Notes under the pieces: model-generated
Seen by the model: the letters and a program-made list of their open reading frames with translations, nothing else
Told to the model about the DNA's origin: nothing
Databases searched by the model: none
Part shown: positions 45,114 through 53,778 of the stretch, piece after piece
Layout: each line of letters begins with the position of its first letter
How positions within the stretch are numbered: the stretch's first letter is position 1
NCBI RefSeq assembly: GCF_015291705.1
Contig: NZ_CP030050.1
Location: 8,370,001 to 8,434,000 of the forward strand
DNA: 64,000 nt
Source: Bradyrhizobium arachidis
GTDB lineage: Bacteria; Pseudomonadota; Alphaproteobacteria; Rhizobiales; Xanthobacteraceae
Direction of reading: 5' to 3'
Translations under genes and position numbers: made by a program

Positions 45114-46076
45114 TCACGCCGCCTCATGATCGGCCACAGCGGAATCCAGCGACGCGGGCTCAATGGACCCGGGTACGAAGCCGAGCAAATAGTCCGCAGC
45201 CTTGCTCGCCTGCGAGGCGGCCCGCACGATGGCCCTGACGTCTTCGCGCAGAACTTCAAGCCAGGAGCCGATATAGTCGGCATGGCGCACGGTCGGGACG
45301 ATCCCGAGCGAGGCGCAGCTGAATGCGGAGCTCAACTCGGCAACCAGTTCTTCGAAGGCATATTTCTTCGTACCGTAGGATCCGCTCTGGTCGCGGTTGA
45401 GACGCGAGGGATGCCCGGTCGCATGACCGAGCTCATGCAACGCCGTGCGGTGCCAATTGATGGGTTCGAAGTAGGCCTGCGGCGGTGGGACCTGAACATA
45501 GTCTTCGGCTGTTGCGTAGAATGCGCGATCTCCACCGATCCGAAACGGAATTCCGCTGGCCTTGATCAGGGCGTCGACCGTGGGTTCGATGAGGCCAGCC
45601 GGCGGTGGCGGCGCAGCGGTGGCAATGCCGTCGGGCAGATCTTCGCACTGATCGGAGTTGAAAACGGTAAATCGTTTGAGGAATGGAATCGCCTGCGCGT
45701 CTTCGCCAGTTTCAGCGGCGCGTCGTCTTTCGTCATTCGGCACGAAACGATCCGCGTAGACAACTGTGGTGCCGAGCTCTCCCTTTCGAACGTGGCCGCC
45801 AAGCGAGAGCGCCTGGCGGAAGGTGAGCCAACTTTGACCGGAAAATCCGCGCTCAATCACGGCGCCCCAGAGTATGAGGATGTTAACGCCGCTGTATTGC
45901 CGGTTGGCCAACGCGTTTTTCGGCATGGCCAGCGGCGCTTTCGCCGCGGACGTACCCCAGGGCTGAACCCAGGGGACGCGTCCGGCCTCAAGCTCGGCAA
46001 TGATCTTGTCGGTAATTTCGTTATAGAGGGTTGCCCGGTCCTGGCCGGCGCGCGCCCGAGCAGTAGTGTTTGACAT
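45114..46076 (-). CDS. ardC: ArdC-like antirestriction protein / zincin-like metallopeptidase
   Basis: A 320-residue protein. Residues 1-130 form the ArdC N-terminal ssDNA-binding domain (ATLYNEITDKIIAELEAG and NRQYSGVNILILW); the C-terminal metallopeptidase-like domain carries the zinc motif HELGH at 214-218 and GHPSRLNRD. ArdC proteins protect incoming single-stranded plasmid DNA from restriction. The start follows a GGAGA Shine-Dalgarno and a structured leader shared with parB. A 103-base space separates it from parB, which must have its own leader-controlled start. The gene is intact. Confidence 0.94.
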   Translation of the reverse strand: MSNTTARARAGQDRATLYNEITDKIIAELEAGRVPWVQPWGTSAAKAPLAMPKNALANRQYSGVNILILWGAVIERGFSGQSWLTFRQALSLGGHVRKGELGTTVVYADRFVPNDERRRAAETGEDAQAIPFLKRFTVFNSDQCEDLPDGIATAAPPPPAGLIEPTVDALIKASGIPFRIGGDRAFYATAEDYVQVPPPQAYFEPINWHRTALHELGHATGHPSRLNRDQSGSYGTKKYAFEELVAELSSAFSCASLGIVPTVRHADYIGSWLEVLREDVRAIVRAASQASKAADYLLGFVPGSIEPASLDSAVADHEAA

Positions 46077-46089
46077 CGCGGGTCTCCGC

Positions 46090-46129
46090 GACGGGCGCCG
46101 CGAGCCTCTCTCGCAACTTCTAACCCGTC
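46090..46129 (-). promoter_or_regulatory. Structured leader RNA upstream of ardC (copy 2)
   Basis: On the minus strand the outer stem GACGGG/CCCGTC is identical to the parB copy, while the inner stem is GCGAG pairing with CTCGC around AGAGG. The inner stem differs in sequence from the parB copy yet still pairs. It ends 13 bases before the ardC ATG, as in the parB leader. Confidence 0.75.
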
Positions 46130-46449
46130 ACGGAAAGAACCAGCCTGCACTCTTACTCTCAGCCCTTGCGCCATCTACCGAGGGCCTCATTCGCGATCAG
46201 GCGTGCGCCCAAGGGCGCATCGCCGCAACGGAAAATGGCACCCGGAGAGCGTGAGCATAGCGACCCGAAGGGGCACGCGGTCCGAGTGCAGCGACGAGAC
46301 CGGTTCAATAGCGGCACCCGGGAACGGGGCAGTGATAGCGATCGCCGCAGGCGAGCCCCTTTCCCGAGTGCCCCCGGCGAGGAGCACCAAAGCTCTAGCG
46401 CGAGGGATCGAAGCCGCAAGGCCGAGACGCTGCGCGGCTCGGTTCATAT
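46130..46449. other. GC-rich spacer upstream of ardC
   Basis: No gene is supported. The first 40 bases (minus strand GGGCTGAGAGTAAGAG) belong to the ardC leader and recur before the strawberry-notch gene (GGGCTGAGAGGGAGAG). The rest is spacer up to the inverted repeat of the IS element. Confidence 0.5.
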
Positions 46450-47843
46450 GTGGACGGCCCCCGACTTGCAAGGATTGGATCGGTCAGCATGTTCGGATCG
46501 CTTGCGCTCATATGTCCGGCCTGTTTTCGGATCTTACGACCCTTGGCCAAGATGGGCTTCGCGGACAGTGAGTTCCAAACACGAGAGCGGCATTTGCTGC
46601 CGGTAAACCGAGCGGAGTGTCTCACATGACCGGCTCGCGCCGAACGTACCACCTCTTCCTTTCCTGCAAGTTCCGGCCTCAGCGTCAGATCTAGCCGTCT
46701 GGCGCAAAGCTCTGCTTGTCGTTCAAAGTCTATGTCGGCGATGGGATCGGCACCGCGCTCGCAGCCCGGTACCGTTCGCCGGTAACCATCAGTTTCCAAG
46801 CTATCCGCGCCAGCTTGTTTGCTAACGCTATCGCCACCAGCTTCGGCGGCTTGCGCGTGATGATGTCTGTCAGCCAGGGCCAAGAGCGGCTCCCGCGTCG
46901 TCGCACATCCGCGATCACGGCTGTCGCGCCAGCTACCAAGACGGTTCGCAACATGCCGTCACCGGCGCGCGTGATGACACCGAGTCGATTCTTGCCGGCC
47001 GTGGAATGATTTTTTGGCGTCAGGCCAAGCCAAGCAGCAAAGTTTCTTGCCGATTTGAACCCGCGGGCATCCACGACCTTGATTGACAGCAGCGTCGCAC
47101 CGATTGGCCCAATTCCTGGAATGGTTGCCAGTCTTCGGCTCATCTCGTTGCTCCGATGGATTTGCGCGAGTTTCTTATCGAGAGTAACGACCTGATCATC
47201 GACGCGCGCCAGTTCTGCAGCCAACGCCTCTATCAACTCTATCGCCAGGTCCGGGACTGTCGCATCAGCCTTGATATCGATCAGCAATTGCGGAAGCCTC
47301 GAAAGCCCCTTGGGCGCGGTAAAGCCGAACTCAGCGGCGTAGCCGCGGATCGAATTGGCGAGCTGGGTGCGCCTACTGATGAACTGAGCCCGCACGCGCG
47401 TCAGCATCTGCGCGCCCTGCTGCTCAGGACTTTTGACCGGCACGAAGTTCTTGCGCAGTTTTGGTCGGCTTGCCGCCTCGCAAATCGCCTCCGCGTCCGC
47501 AGCGTCGGATTTCCCTCGCTGCACATACGGCTTGACATATTGTGGCGGGATCATCGCGACCTCATGTCCGAGCGATCGTAGCTCCCGCGCCCAATAATGC
47601 GACGCGCCACAAGCTTCCATCGCGACAAACGCTGGCGGCAAACGACGGAAGAATTCCAGAACCTGGCCGCGCCTCAACTTGCGCCGCAAGACTGGTTGCT
47701 CCATCCCGTCAACGCCGTGTAGCTGAAATACGCTTTTTGACGTGTCCAAACCGATTCGAACAATTGCCACGGACGGCTCCTTCGTTTTGAGGTCATCGAC
47801 GACCCCATCCTGCCACGCACACCGGCGGAAGGGGGCCGTCCAC
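46450..47843 (-). mobile_element. IS1111-type IS110-family element 4
   Basis: Perfect 13-base inverted repeats, GTGGACGGCCCCC at 46450-46462 and GGGGGCCGTCCAC at 47831-47843, bound one transposase gene with a 270-base 3' noncoding tail. The tail shares conserved blocks with element 5 at 56202-57562, including AACAGGCCGGACAT and GCAAGCGATC, as expected of the encoded guide RNA. Confidence 0.88.
46730..47770 (-). CDS. IS110/IS1111-family transposase 4
   Basis: A 346-residue DEDD recombinase probably starting at a GTG (47770): VAIVRIGLDTSKSVFQLHG has the first Asp, AFVAMEACG the Glu, RGKSDAADAEAICEA the two Asp, then RRLATIPGIGPIGATLLSI and the serine region KNHSTAGKNRLGVITRAG. It is closely related to transposase 5 (shared GxDTSKSVFQLHGVD). 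The gene is complete. Confidence 0.93.
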   Translation of the reverse strand: MAIVRIGLDTSKSVFQLHGVDGMEQPVLRRKLRRGQVLEFFRRLPPAFVAMEACGASHYWARELRSLGHEVAMIPPQYVKPYVQRGKSDAADAEAICEAASRPKLRKNFVPVKSPEQQGAQMLTRVRAQFISRRTQLANSIRGYAAEFGFTAPKGLSRLPQLLIDIKADATVPDLAIELIEALAAELARVDDQVVTLDKKLAQIHRSNEMSRRLATIPGIGPIGATLLSIKVVDARGFKSARNFAAWLGLTPKNHSTAGKNRLGVITRAGDGMLRTVLVAGATAVIADVRRRGSRSWPWLTDIITRKPPKLVAIALANKLARIAWKLMVTGERYRAASAVPIPSPT

Positions 47844-48098
47844 CCCAACACGAGAGCCCGGTGCGGCGATAGCCGCACGCGCTAATCGGATAAGGAGCAA
47901 CCACCTGAGCTCGGACGTCTGAAGTATTGGAAAAATGGTTTCTTCAGTTCGTTCTTGCCCACCCTAGCACCTCGCCAAGCTGAAAATTCAGCCTTCGAAA
48001 AACCACGAGATCCCACGATCCCGAATCCCAGTCGTGTGTTAGCGATGGGGAACGCCTGCGGCACAAAACGATTCGTCTCAGCGTGGGAGAACCTTTCA

Positions 48099-48377
48099 AT
48101 GCTGATGACCAAGCATAGATGGCCGGCGATCCGCACCCTGCGCGGTTGGGCGATCAACGTGCTGAACGAAGCCGGCGCCATCCGCGAGTGCGAGGAGCAC
48201 GGTTGGATGCAAGACCGCGCCGATCCGCATGCACGGGAGCGCGCCTTCAATATCGCCCGTCAGGACCCGCCAGCAGACGTCTCCCCTCAAGCAGCGGAGG
48301 CCGCGGTTCGCGACATGCTGGACTCGATTGGTGATACCTGCCCAGAATGCCGTCCTGACGAGGAGGACCGACGCTAA
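48099..48377 (+). CDS. Hypothetical protein, 92 residues
   Basis: Starts MLMTKHRWPAIRTLRGWAIN and ends with the cysteine pair DTCPECRPDEEDRR. A GGGAGA Shine-Dalgarno is 7 bases upstream. I recognise it as a protein often found near ku and ligD in Bradyrhizobium but know no function. It is alpha-helical with an acidic C-terminus. The start could also be the ATG two codons later. Confidence 0.75.
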   Translation: MLMTKHRWPAIRTLRGWAINVLNEAGAIRECEEHGWMQDRADPHARERAFNIARQDPPADVSPQAAEAAVRDMLDSIGDTCPECRPDEEDRR

Positions 48378-48402
48378 ACATCGACGCCAGCCCGTCTCCG
48401 AG

Positions 48403-48591
48403 TCAGCGGCCTAGCCGTTTCTCCACGCGCTTGCGCGCGTTGCCGACCTTCTTGACAGCCTTTTTCACCGCCGGTGCCGACCTTCCGGTCTTCTTCACCT
48501 CGTACTGCACCTCGTAGTCCTGCCCGCCGGCCACCCGTGCCCGGTCCTGCTTTCGTCCGCGCGCCGTTTTGCTCTTCTTCGCTACCGCCAT
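48403..48591 (-). CDS. DUF3606-family small basic protein
   Basis: A 62-residue lysine-rich protein with DYEVQYEVKKTGRSAPAVKK and AVKKVGNARKRVEKRLGR, the DUF3606 pattern, a short fold suited to nucleic-acid or protein contacts. Function unknown. It is transcribed divergently from the ligase gene starting at 48696, and frequently accompanies NHEJ genes in rhizobia. Confidence 0.8.
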   Translation of the reverse strand: MAVAKKSKTARGRKQDRARVAGGQDYEVQYEVKKTGRSAPAVKKAVKKVGNARKRVEKRLGR

Positions 48592-48695
48592 GGGTGCCTC
48601 CTGTTGTGACATCGAAGCAACGCGACAAGGATTCGCAGGTTCCGGAACGATTCGAACTGTGCCAATTTGAATCGGCTGTAGCGTGGAGTTCTTCA

Positions 48696-49616
48696 GTGGC
48701 GTTTCAGCGCAAAAAGCCGGCAGCCATCGGCGTCAAGGCGCCTCTCCCCGGCTTCATCGAACCGGGCCTGGCCACCTCCATCGAAAAGGTGCCGTCCGGA
48801 GAGCGCTGGATTCACGAGATCAAGTTCGACGGCTACCGAGTTCAGGTCCATCTGGCCAACGAGACGGCGAAGATCTTCACCCGGCGCGGCCACGATTGGA
48901 CGCATCGCTTCAAGAAGGTCGCTCATGACGCCTGGCGGATCAAGGCGAACTCGGCAGTAGTGGATGGCGAGATCGTGGTACCGGCCGCCGACGGCACGAC
49001 CGACTTCTCGGTGCTGCAGAACGAGCTCAAGGGCAAGTCGAAGAGCATCGTGCTCGTCGCGTTCGATCTGCTCTATCTGAACGGCCGAGATATCCGGAAG
49101 CTGCCGCTCTTTCAGCGCAAAGCCGAACTCAAGAAGATTCTAAGCGGCACCGACATCCAGTTCAGCGAAAGCTTCGAGATGGACGGCCGCGAGATGTTCG
49201 CGCACGCCTGCAAGCTCGGCCTCGAAGGCGTCGTCTCGAAGGTCCGGGGCAGCGCCTATCCAACGGGACGCACGAATGATTGGGTCAAAAAGACCTGCGT
49301 ACAGCGTGAGACGTTGACCATTGCCGGCTTCGCACTCGATGGGACGAAGTGGGACGGCATCTACGTCGGCCGGCGCAAGGGCGACGATCTGGTCTACGCC
49401 GGCAAAGTCGACCATGGCTTCGACAAGGCCTCCGCCGCCGATCTGCAGAAACGGCTTAAACCCCTCGTCCGAAAGACCCAGCCTTATACGAAGCGCATCG
49501 GTCACAAGGGCATCTGGGTCGAACCCAAGCTTCTGGCCGAGATCGAGTATCGGGCGAAGTCGGCCGAGGGAAAGGTTCGCCACCCGTTTTTCAGGGGGCT
49601 TCGGGAGGATCTGTAA
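48696..49616 (+). CDS. ATP-dependent DNA ligase, LigD ligase-domain type (1)
   Basis: A 306-residue ligase. Motif I is EIKFDGYRVQ with the nucleotidyl lysine; other motifs are VVDGEIV (III), LVAFDLLYLNG (IIIa), LEGVVSKVRGSAYPTG (IV) and WVKKTC (V), followed by an OB-fold domain ending HPFFRGLRED. It is the ligase domain of LigD without the polymerase and phosphoesterase domains. A GTG at 48696 (VAFQRKKPAAIG) is the likely start, as upstream sequence is not conserved. With Ku at 54218 and a second ligase at 51009 it forms a nonhomologous end-joining set. Confidence 0.92.
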   Translation: MAFQRKKPAAIGVKAPLPGFIEPGLATSIEKVPSGERWIHEIKFDGYRVQVHLANETAKIFTRRGHDWTHRFKKVAHDAWRIKANSAVVDGEIVVPAADGTTDFSVLQNELKGKSKSIVLVAFDLLYLNGRDIRKLPLFQRKAELKKILSGTDIQFSESFEMDGREMFAHACKLGLEGVVSKVRGSAYPTGRTNDWVKKTCVQRETLTIAGFALDGTKWDGIYVGRRKGDDLVYAGKVDHGFDKASAADLQKRLKPLVRKTQPYTKRIGHKGIWVEPKLLAEIEYRAKSAEGKVRHPFFRGLREDL

Positions 49617-49780
49617 TGGACGCCTTTGACCGCTTCTGGGAGTGGGCGGAAAAGCCGCTCGATAGTCCGCTAACGATCCCTGCGGAGCTCCATCGAGCGG
49701 TGATGGAGCTGTCTCCGGAGAACAGGCGGGACCGCGCGAAGGTCAATGAGTCCGCAGCGCGGGCGGCTTCCGACCGATAG
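49616..49780 (+). CDS. Small protein downstream of the ligase (54 residues)
   Basis: Starts MDAFDRFWEWAEKPLDSPLT; the ATG shares its first base with the last base of the ligase TAA. It is hydrophilic and helical. The stop-start overlap suggests coupled translation with the ligase. I recognise no domain; similar small proteins follow ligD-like genes in Bradyrhizobium. Confidence 0.65.
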   Translation: MDAFDRFWEWAEKPLDSPLTIPAELHRAVMELSPENRRDRAKVNESAARAASDR

Positions 49781-49968
49781 TTACAAGCGATTGCCCAGTC
49801 TGAGCATGCCTGCTCGAGACGCGCCATTCAACATTGTCCAGCTCGAATTGGACAGTGTCCGAATTCGCGAAACGGAGTATGATCTGGTCATCACCGGAAA
49901 AGGCAGTGGCCGCGGGCACCGGTGGCTGAGGAGACCAATCGCGCTCCCGCCTGCAGCAGGAGCCACCA

Positions 49969-50172
49969 ATGTCCCATGATCCTGAACGTGTCATCCTTGC
50001 CCGTCACCATGTTGCCAAAGGACGTCAGATCGTCGAAAGGCAGCAACGGATGGTCAGCAATGGCGGTGCAAACCCCGCAGAAGCTCTGAAGCTCCTGGCT
50101 CTCTTCGAAACAACGCAGAAGATCTTCGAGGATGATCTTAAACGCATCTTGCGGGAAGAGCGCAACGGCTAA
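49969..50172 (+). CDS. Hypothetical small protein, 67 residues
   Basis: Reads MSHDPERVILARHHVAKGRQ, then LKLLALFETTQKIFEDDLKR. It is a helical protein with no known domain. Similar small proteins are common in Bradyrhizobium. The preceding frame from 49746 in the same region is not convincing. Confidence 0.6.
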   Translation: MSHDPERVILARHHVAKGRQIVERQQRMVSNGGANPAEALKLLALFETTQKIFEDDLKRILREERNG

Positions 50173-50265
50173 GACTGGATACCTGGCAGTTTAGAATGGC
50201 GATTTCCGATCTCGGCGGCAAAGCAGGCGCATTTCCTGAGACTCGGGATGGTCACACTTCGAGAA

Positions 50266-50868
50266 CTAACCTCGCGCTCGTCGTAACGCGGCTTCCAACC
50301 GGGCCTTCTCCTTTTCCCAACGTGCTTCCTCGTCCTGCGCGAGCTCCTCAAGAACCTTGAGCTGTTGTTGGATGTCAGCCGCCTTTTCTTCGTGCTTGCG
50401 ACGGGCCGCGTCCAAGACACCTTGCGCCTTGTCGACGGCGAGCTGCCGTCGCTCGCGTTCCTTCTGCCGGGCGGCCTCTTCCTTGGCACGTTCGCGCTCC
50501 CGCCGCTGCTGCTCCTTCTCGAAAGCAAGTGCAGCCTTCCGGTCGGCCGCATCGTTGTGGGCCCGCTTGGAAGGCTTCCGTGGTTGACGGCGGCCTGTCT
50601 TCTTTGAGCTGCCGCTGGCAAGGTCGGTAGGTAACTCCGCATGCTCCCTGAATGGCCCGTTGGAGCCGACGGGTCTCTTCAGAACGACGCCCGGCGCATC
50701 CATAGTCGCCTCGATGACGTCCGGATCGTCGCTTTCCTTCGCCGCGCCCTGATGAAAGAGATTGCTGTCGGCGCCCCAGGCTTCGAGGGCCGCCTTCATG
50801 GAGGGAGCGGCAATCGCAAGATCGAAGAAGCCCAGCGAAGTCTGAAAGGTTTTCAGTTTTCTCGCCAT
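50266..50868 (-). CDS. Coiled-coil (TolA-like) protein
   Basis: A 200-residue protein. The first 60 residues form a small domain (KTFQTSLGFFDLAIAAPSMK, AALEAWGADSNLFHQGAA) and the C-terminal 100 residues are a charged coiled coil (QQRRERERAKEEAARQKERE). Databases tend to name such proteins after TolA because of composition, but there is no membrane anchor, so envelope function is unsupported. The N-terminal domain is conserved in rhizobia. It sits between the two ligase genes on the opposite strand. Confidence 0.8.
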   Translation of the reverse strand: MARKLKTFQTSLGFFDLAIAAPSMKAALEAWGADSNLFHQGAAKESDDPDVIEATMDAPGVVLKRPVGSNGPFREHAELPTDLASGSSKKTGRRQPRKPSKRAHNDAADRKAALAFEKEQQRRERERAKEEAARQKERERRQLAVDKAQGVLDAARRKHEEKAADIQQQLKVLEELAQDEEARWEKEKARLEAALRRARG

Positions 50869-51008
50869 CGGTCTGATCTGCCCTCCTTAATCGAGCGTCA
50901 ACGTCGCATGCCACGGAGCCTGCGGAACACGACGCGGCCCCGAAGCGTTCCCTAATCCTTGAAGGACGTCCATGCATTTCGCAACGTGCTCTTAAGGATT
51001 GGCCTCGA

Positions 51009-51956
51009 ATGAGCCGGACGTCGACCCTGCCCAAGCGCCTGCAGCCGACGCTCGCTACGCTCACCGACGCGCCGTTCGACGATCCCGGCTGGGTTTTCGA
51101 GGACAAATTCGATGGTTTCCGGATGATCGCGGAAATCCGGCGAGGCAAGGTTGCGCTCTACAGCCGTAACGGGAAGATCATCAGCCACTCCTATATCGAG
51201 GTCGCGAAGGCGCTAGAGGGCGTGAAGGCGGACGCCGTGATCGATGGCGAGCTCGTCGCGATCGGCAAAGACGGCGTCTCCCATTTCCAACTGCTCCAGA
51301 ACGCCCTGCGCCATGAAGCCAAGCTCTTGTACTGCGCGTTCGACCTCATGTTCGCGGACGGTGAGGATCTGCGCGCGCTGCCGCTTCTCGAGCGCAAGAA
51401 GCGGCTAAAGAGCATCCTGCCGCGCCACAAGCTGATTGCGTTCAGCAAGCACCGCAAAGGCAAGGGATCCGAGTTCTTCGCAGAAGCTGAGCGAAGGCAT
51501 CTCGAAGGCATCATGGCCAAGCGCGCCGACAGCCCCTACGCGTCCGGACGCCGGACCGCCGATTGGCTGAAGGTCAAGACCGCGCAGCGGCAGGAGGTCG
51601 TGATCGCCGGGTTCACGGCACCGAGGCGGACCCGGCCCTTCTTCGGCGCCCTAGTTCTGGCCGTACGAGAGGACGACGCATGGCGATACATCGGCCATGT
51701 CGGCACCGGTTTCAGCCACCAGGTTCTCGAACAGCTTCACGGCAAGCTCCTGAAGCTCAAGACGGCCAAGTCGCCCTTTCCCGCCAAGGTGAAGGATGAG
51801 CAGGTCACGACCTGGGTGCGTCCTGCGTTGGTCGCAGAAGTGAAGTTCGCGGAGTGGACCAGCAAGGGAGAGCTGCGCCAACCGGTCTATCTCGGGCTGC
51901 GGTCGGACAAAAACGCGAAGGACGTCGTACGCGAAAAGAAGTTGTCGCGAAAATAG
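51009..51956 (+). CDS. ATP-dependent DNA ligase, LigD ligase-domain type (2)
   Basis: A 315-residue ligase with motif I FEDKFDGFRMIAEI, VIDGELVAIG (III), YCAFDLMFADGEDLR (IIIa), LEGIMAKRADSPYASGRRT (IV) and WLKVKT (V), then an OB fold. It differs from ligase 1 throughout, so it is an old paralogue rather than a recent duplication. Rhizobia often have several LigD-like ligases used with different Ku proteins. It is convergent with the RNase HII gene, leaving 27 bases between the stops. Confidence 0.92.
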   Translation: MSRTSTLPKRLQPTLATLTDAPFDDPGWVFEDKFDGFRMIAEIRRGKVALYSRNGKIISHSYIEVAKALEGVKADAVIDGELVAIGKDGVSHFQLLQNALRHEAKLLYCAFDLMFADGEDLRALPLLERKKRLKSILPRHKLIAFSKHRKGKGSEFFAEAERRHLEGIMAKRADSPYASGRRTADWLKVKTAQRQEVVIAGFTAPRRTRPFFGALVLAVREDDAWRYIGHVGTGFSHQVLEQLHGKLLKLKTAKSPFPAKVKDEQVTTWVRPALVAEVKFAEWTSKGELRQPVYLGLRSDKNAKDVVREKKLSRK

Positions 51957-51983
51957 CGCCGCCGAGACGAAGCGTAGACCTGT

Positions 51984-52808
51984 TCAGACGGCGTCGCGCT
52001 CGGATGCCGAAGGCCATGGCGGCAAGGGCGGCAACCCGAGAGCCTTACGCACCGGTCCGAACGACCGCCGGTGAGCCGCGCATGCGCCAAGTCTGGCGAG
52101 CGCCTCATAATGAGCCGGCACGGGGTAGCCCTTGTGATCCGCGAATCCGTAGCCTGGGTGACGCACGTCGAGCGTCCGCATGATTTTGTCGCGCTCGACT
52201 TTCGCGAGGATGGAGGCGGCGGCGATGCTGGCGGACTTGGCGTCACCCTTGATGATGGCCTGCTGAGGGATGTCAATTTCCTTCAACCGTTTCGCATCGA
52301 TCAGCAAGTGCTGCGGTGGCAGTCCCAGCCCCCGGACCGCACGCTGCATAGCCTGGATGCCCGCCCAATAGATATTGATCGCGTCGATCTCCTCGACCTC
52401 GACGAACGCCACATACCAACTCTCCGCCTTTTCCTTGATTTCCTTCGCGAGTTCTTCGCGAGCCGCGGCGTCGAGTTTTTTCGAGTCGTCAATCCCGACT
52501 ATTCGCGTGCCGAGTTTCAGGATCACGGCACCTGCGGAGACCGGCCCGGCGAGAGGGCTCATTCCGGCCTCATCCACCCCTGCCACGGCATGATGGCCTG
52601 TTTCCCACAGAGAGGTCTCGAAGCGGAGCATCTTGCGGAGGCGCTGCCCTTCGGACCTATTGTCGAATCGCCTCTTGTCGATTGAAGCCAGGATGGCACG
52701 CGCTCCGGCGCGGATGTCGGCCCGCAAGATCTGCTCGACGCTGGCCTCGAGCGGCCTTTTCTCGACGACGTAGCGCTGACGCAATACATCGAGTGAGTAC
52801 TGGGACAT
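51984..52808 (-). CDS. rnhB: Ribonuclease HII
   Basis: A 274-residue RNase HII. Asp79-Glu80 in GVDEAGMSPLAGPVSAG begin the DEDD active site; the third and fourth acids are in LLIDAKRLKEID and ILAKVERDKIM. A 70-residue N-terminal extension precedes the catalytic domain, longer than in the usual chromosomal alphaproteobacterial enzyme and resembling the helical extension of Bacillus RnhB. It removes ribonucleotides from DNA. Its placement within an NHEJ cluster is notable because LigD polymerases insert ribonucleotides. Confidence 0.92.
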   Translation of the reverse strand: MSQYSLDVLRQRYVVEKRPLEASVEQILRADIRAGARAILASIDKRRFDNRSEGQRLRKMLRFETSLWETGHHAVAGVDEAGMSPLAGPVSAGAVILKLGTRIVGIDDSKKLDAAAREELAKEIKEKAESWYVAFVEVEEIDAINIYWAGIQAMQRAVRGLGLPPQHLLIDAKRLKEIDIPQQAIIKGDAKSASIAAASILAKVERDKIMRTLDVRHPGYGFADHKGYPVPAHYEALARLGACAAHRRSFGPVRKALGLPPLPPWPSASERDAV

Positions 52809-53147
52809 TACGGCCTTCGTGAAGATTGACTGTTGGGGAGCATGTCAGTGAACTTTATGGCGATTGTCTGAACTAGCTATACCGCCTCACCGACCGCGCA
52901 ACGGCCTCTCAAAAGGACCCCGGCCAGCTCTCTCGCGCGGGTTCGGCCTCCATTTGCTCGCTATATTGTCGCTCGCAGGCTCGGTAGAAGGACCCCGTGC
53001 TCAGTCGCCGTCCCGAGTAGATCGGGGCCGGCATGGCCGCAAACAAGGTAACGGCGGTACGCTTGGGGCTGGGGAGGCAAATCGACAGTCCGGGACTATC
53101 AAACCGCTGCTCCCATATGGCGGATCTTTCTTCCCTCAGTCGCTACC
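52809..53147. other. Spacer between RNase HII and the next small gene
   Basis: No convincing gene. Promoter of the RNase HII gene is expected at the left end; no specific motif was recognised. Confidence 0.5.
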
Positions 53148-53564
53148 TCAAGAGGCGTTTGCTCTTGCCCGTTCGCGCGCCTCGCGTCGACGTTCACGTC
53201 TTTCGCGCCGTCGCTTGGCACGATCGGTGGGCTGCCGCAGCGGAGGAACAGGCGCCGGCGAGGTCGCACTCGTCTCCACAACTGGAGGCGCCTCGGCCCT
53301 TTCCAAGGCCGTTGGCCGCGCTTCCATCAATTCGAGCAACGCCCGTCCTTTGGACGTGATCTTCCATCCTCCGCTTATCCGTTCGACCAGTCCTTGTGAG
53401 AAGATGTCGAGGTCGGGCACTCTGGCCGCGAGGCGCCTGGTCCGGTCCGCCCAGTCGCGGCCACTCGTTGCCAGGATGGCCATATCCCTCTTGAGGTCCT
53501 CCATCACGGCAAAGCCGTCCGGATAAGCTACCAAAATCTTCAGGACGGTGACTTGAAAGTTCAC
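53148..53564 (-). CDS. Hypothetical winged-helix-like protein
   Basis: A 138-residue protein starting at a GTG: VNFQVTVLKILVAYPDGFAV, then MEDLKRDMAILATSGRDWAD, and GGWKITSKGRALLELME. The first 85 residues look like a winged helix with a final beta-hairpin, so DNA binding is plausible. The tail is proline-rich then strongly basic (RAKRRRERRERRREARER). I know it as a conserved Bradyrhizobium protein of unknown function. It is 13 bases after the following small gene on the same strand. Confidence 0.75.
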   Translation of the reverse strand: MNFQVTVLKILVAYPDGFAVMEDLKRDMAILATSGRDWADRTRRLAARVPDLDIFSQGLVERISGGWKITSKGRALLELMEARPTALERAEAPPVVETSATSPAPVPPLRQPTDRAKRRRERRERRREARERARANAS

Positions 53565-53577
53565 GTCCGCTCCGCGA

Positions 53578-53778
53578 TCAGCGCCACATCGTCGGCGCGT
53601 GCGAGAGGGCGTCGCGACCAATCTGTTTGAGACCTTCGGGAGAAATCTCGCCTCTCGTCGCAGCCTCTAGGATTTTCGACGCGACGTGGGTACGTGCCCC
53701 GATCTCGCGGTGCGAGACGCTTTCACAGACTTCATCCAAAACCGCGCGCAAAAGCGCGGTGGTTGCCGTGTCGAACAT
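53578..53778 (-). CDS. Hypothetical small protein, 66 residues
   Basis: Reads MFDTATTALLRAVLDEVCES, then REIGARTHVASKILEAATRG and ends in APTMWR. This is a conserved small helical protein of Bradyrhizobium and relatives with unknown function. It is the first gene of a two-gene unit with the winged-helix-like protein. Its frame is open to 53922, but only the part from 53778 resembles the family. Confidence 0.75.
   Translation of the reverse strand: MFDTATTALLRAVLDEVCESVSHREIGARTHVASKILEAATRGEISPEGLKQIGRDALSHAPTMWR

Noticed and set aside
49746..49979. Short plus frame after the ligase cluster
   Set aside because: Overlaps the end of the 54-residue gene, no ribosome site, no family resemblance.
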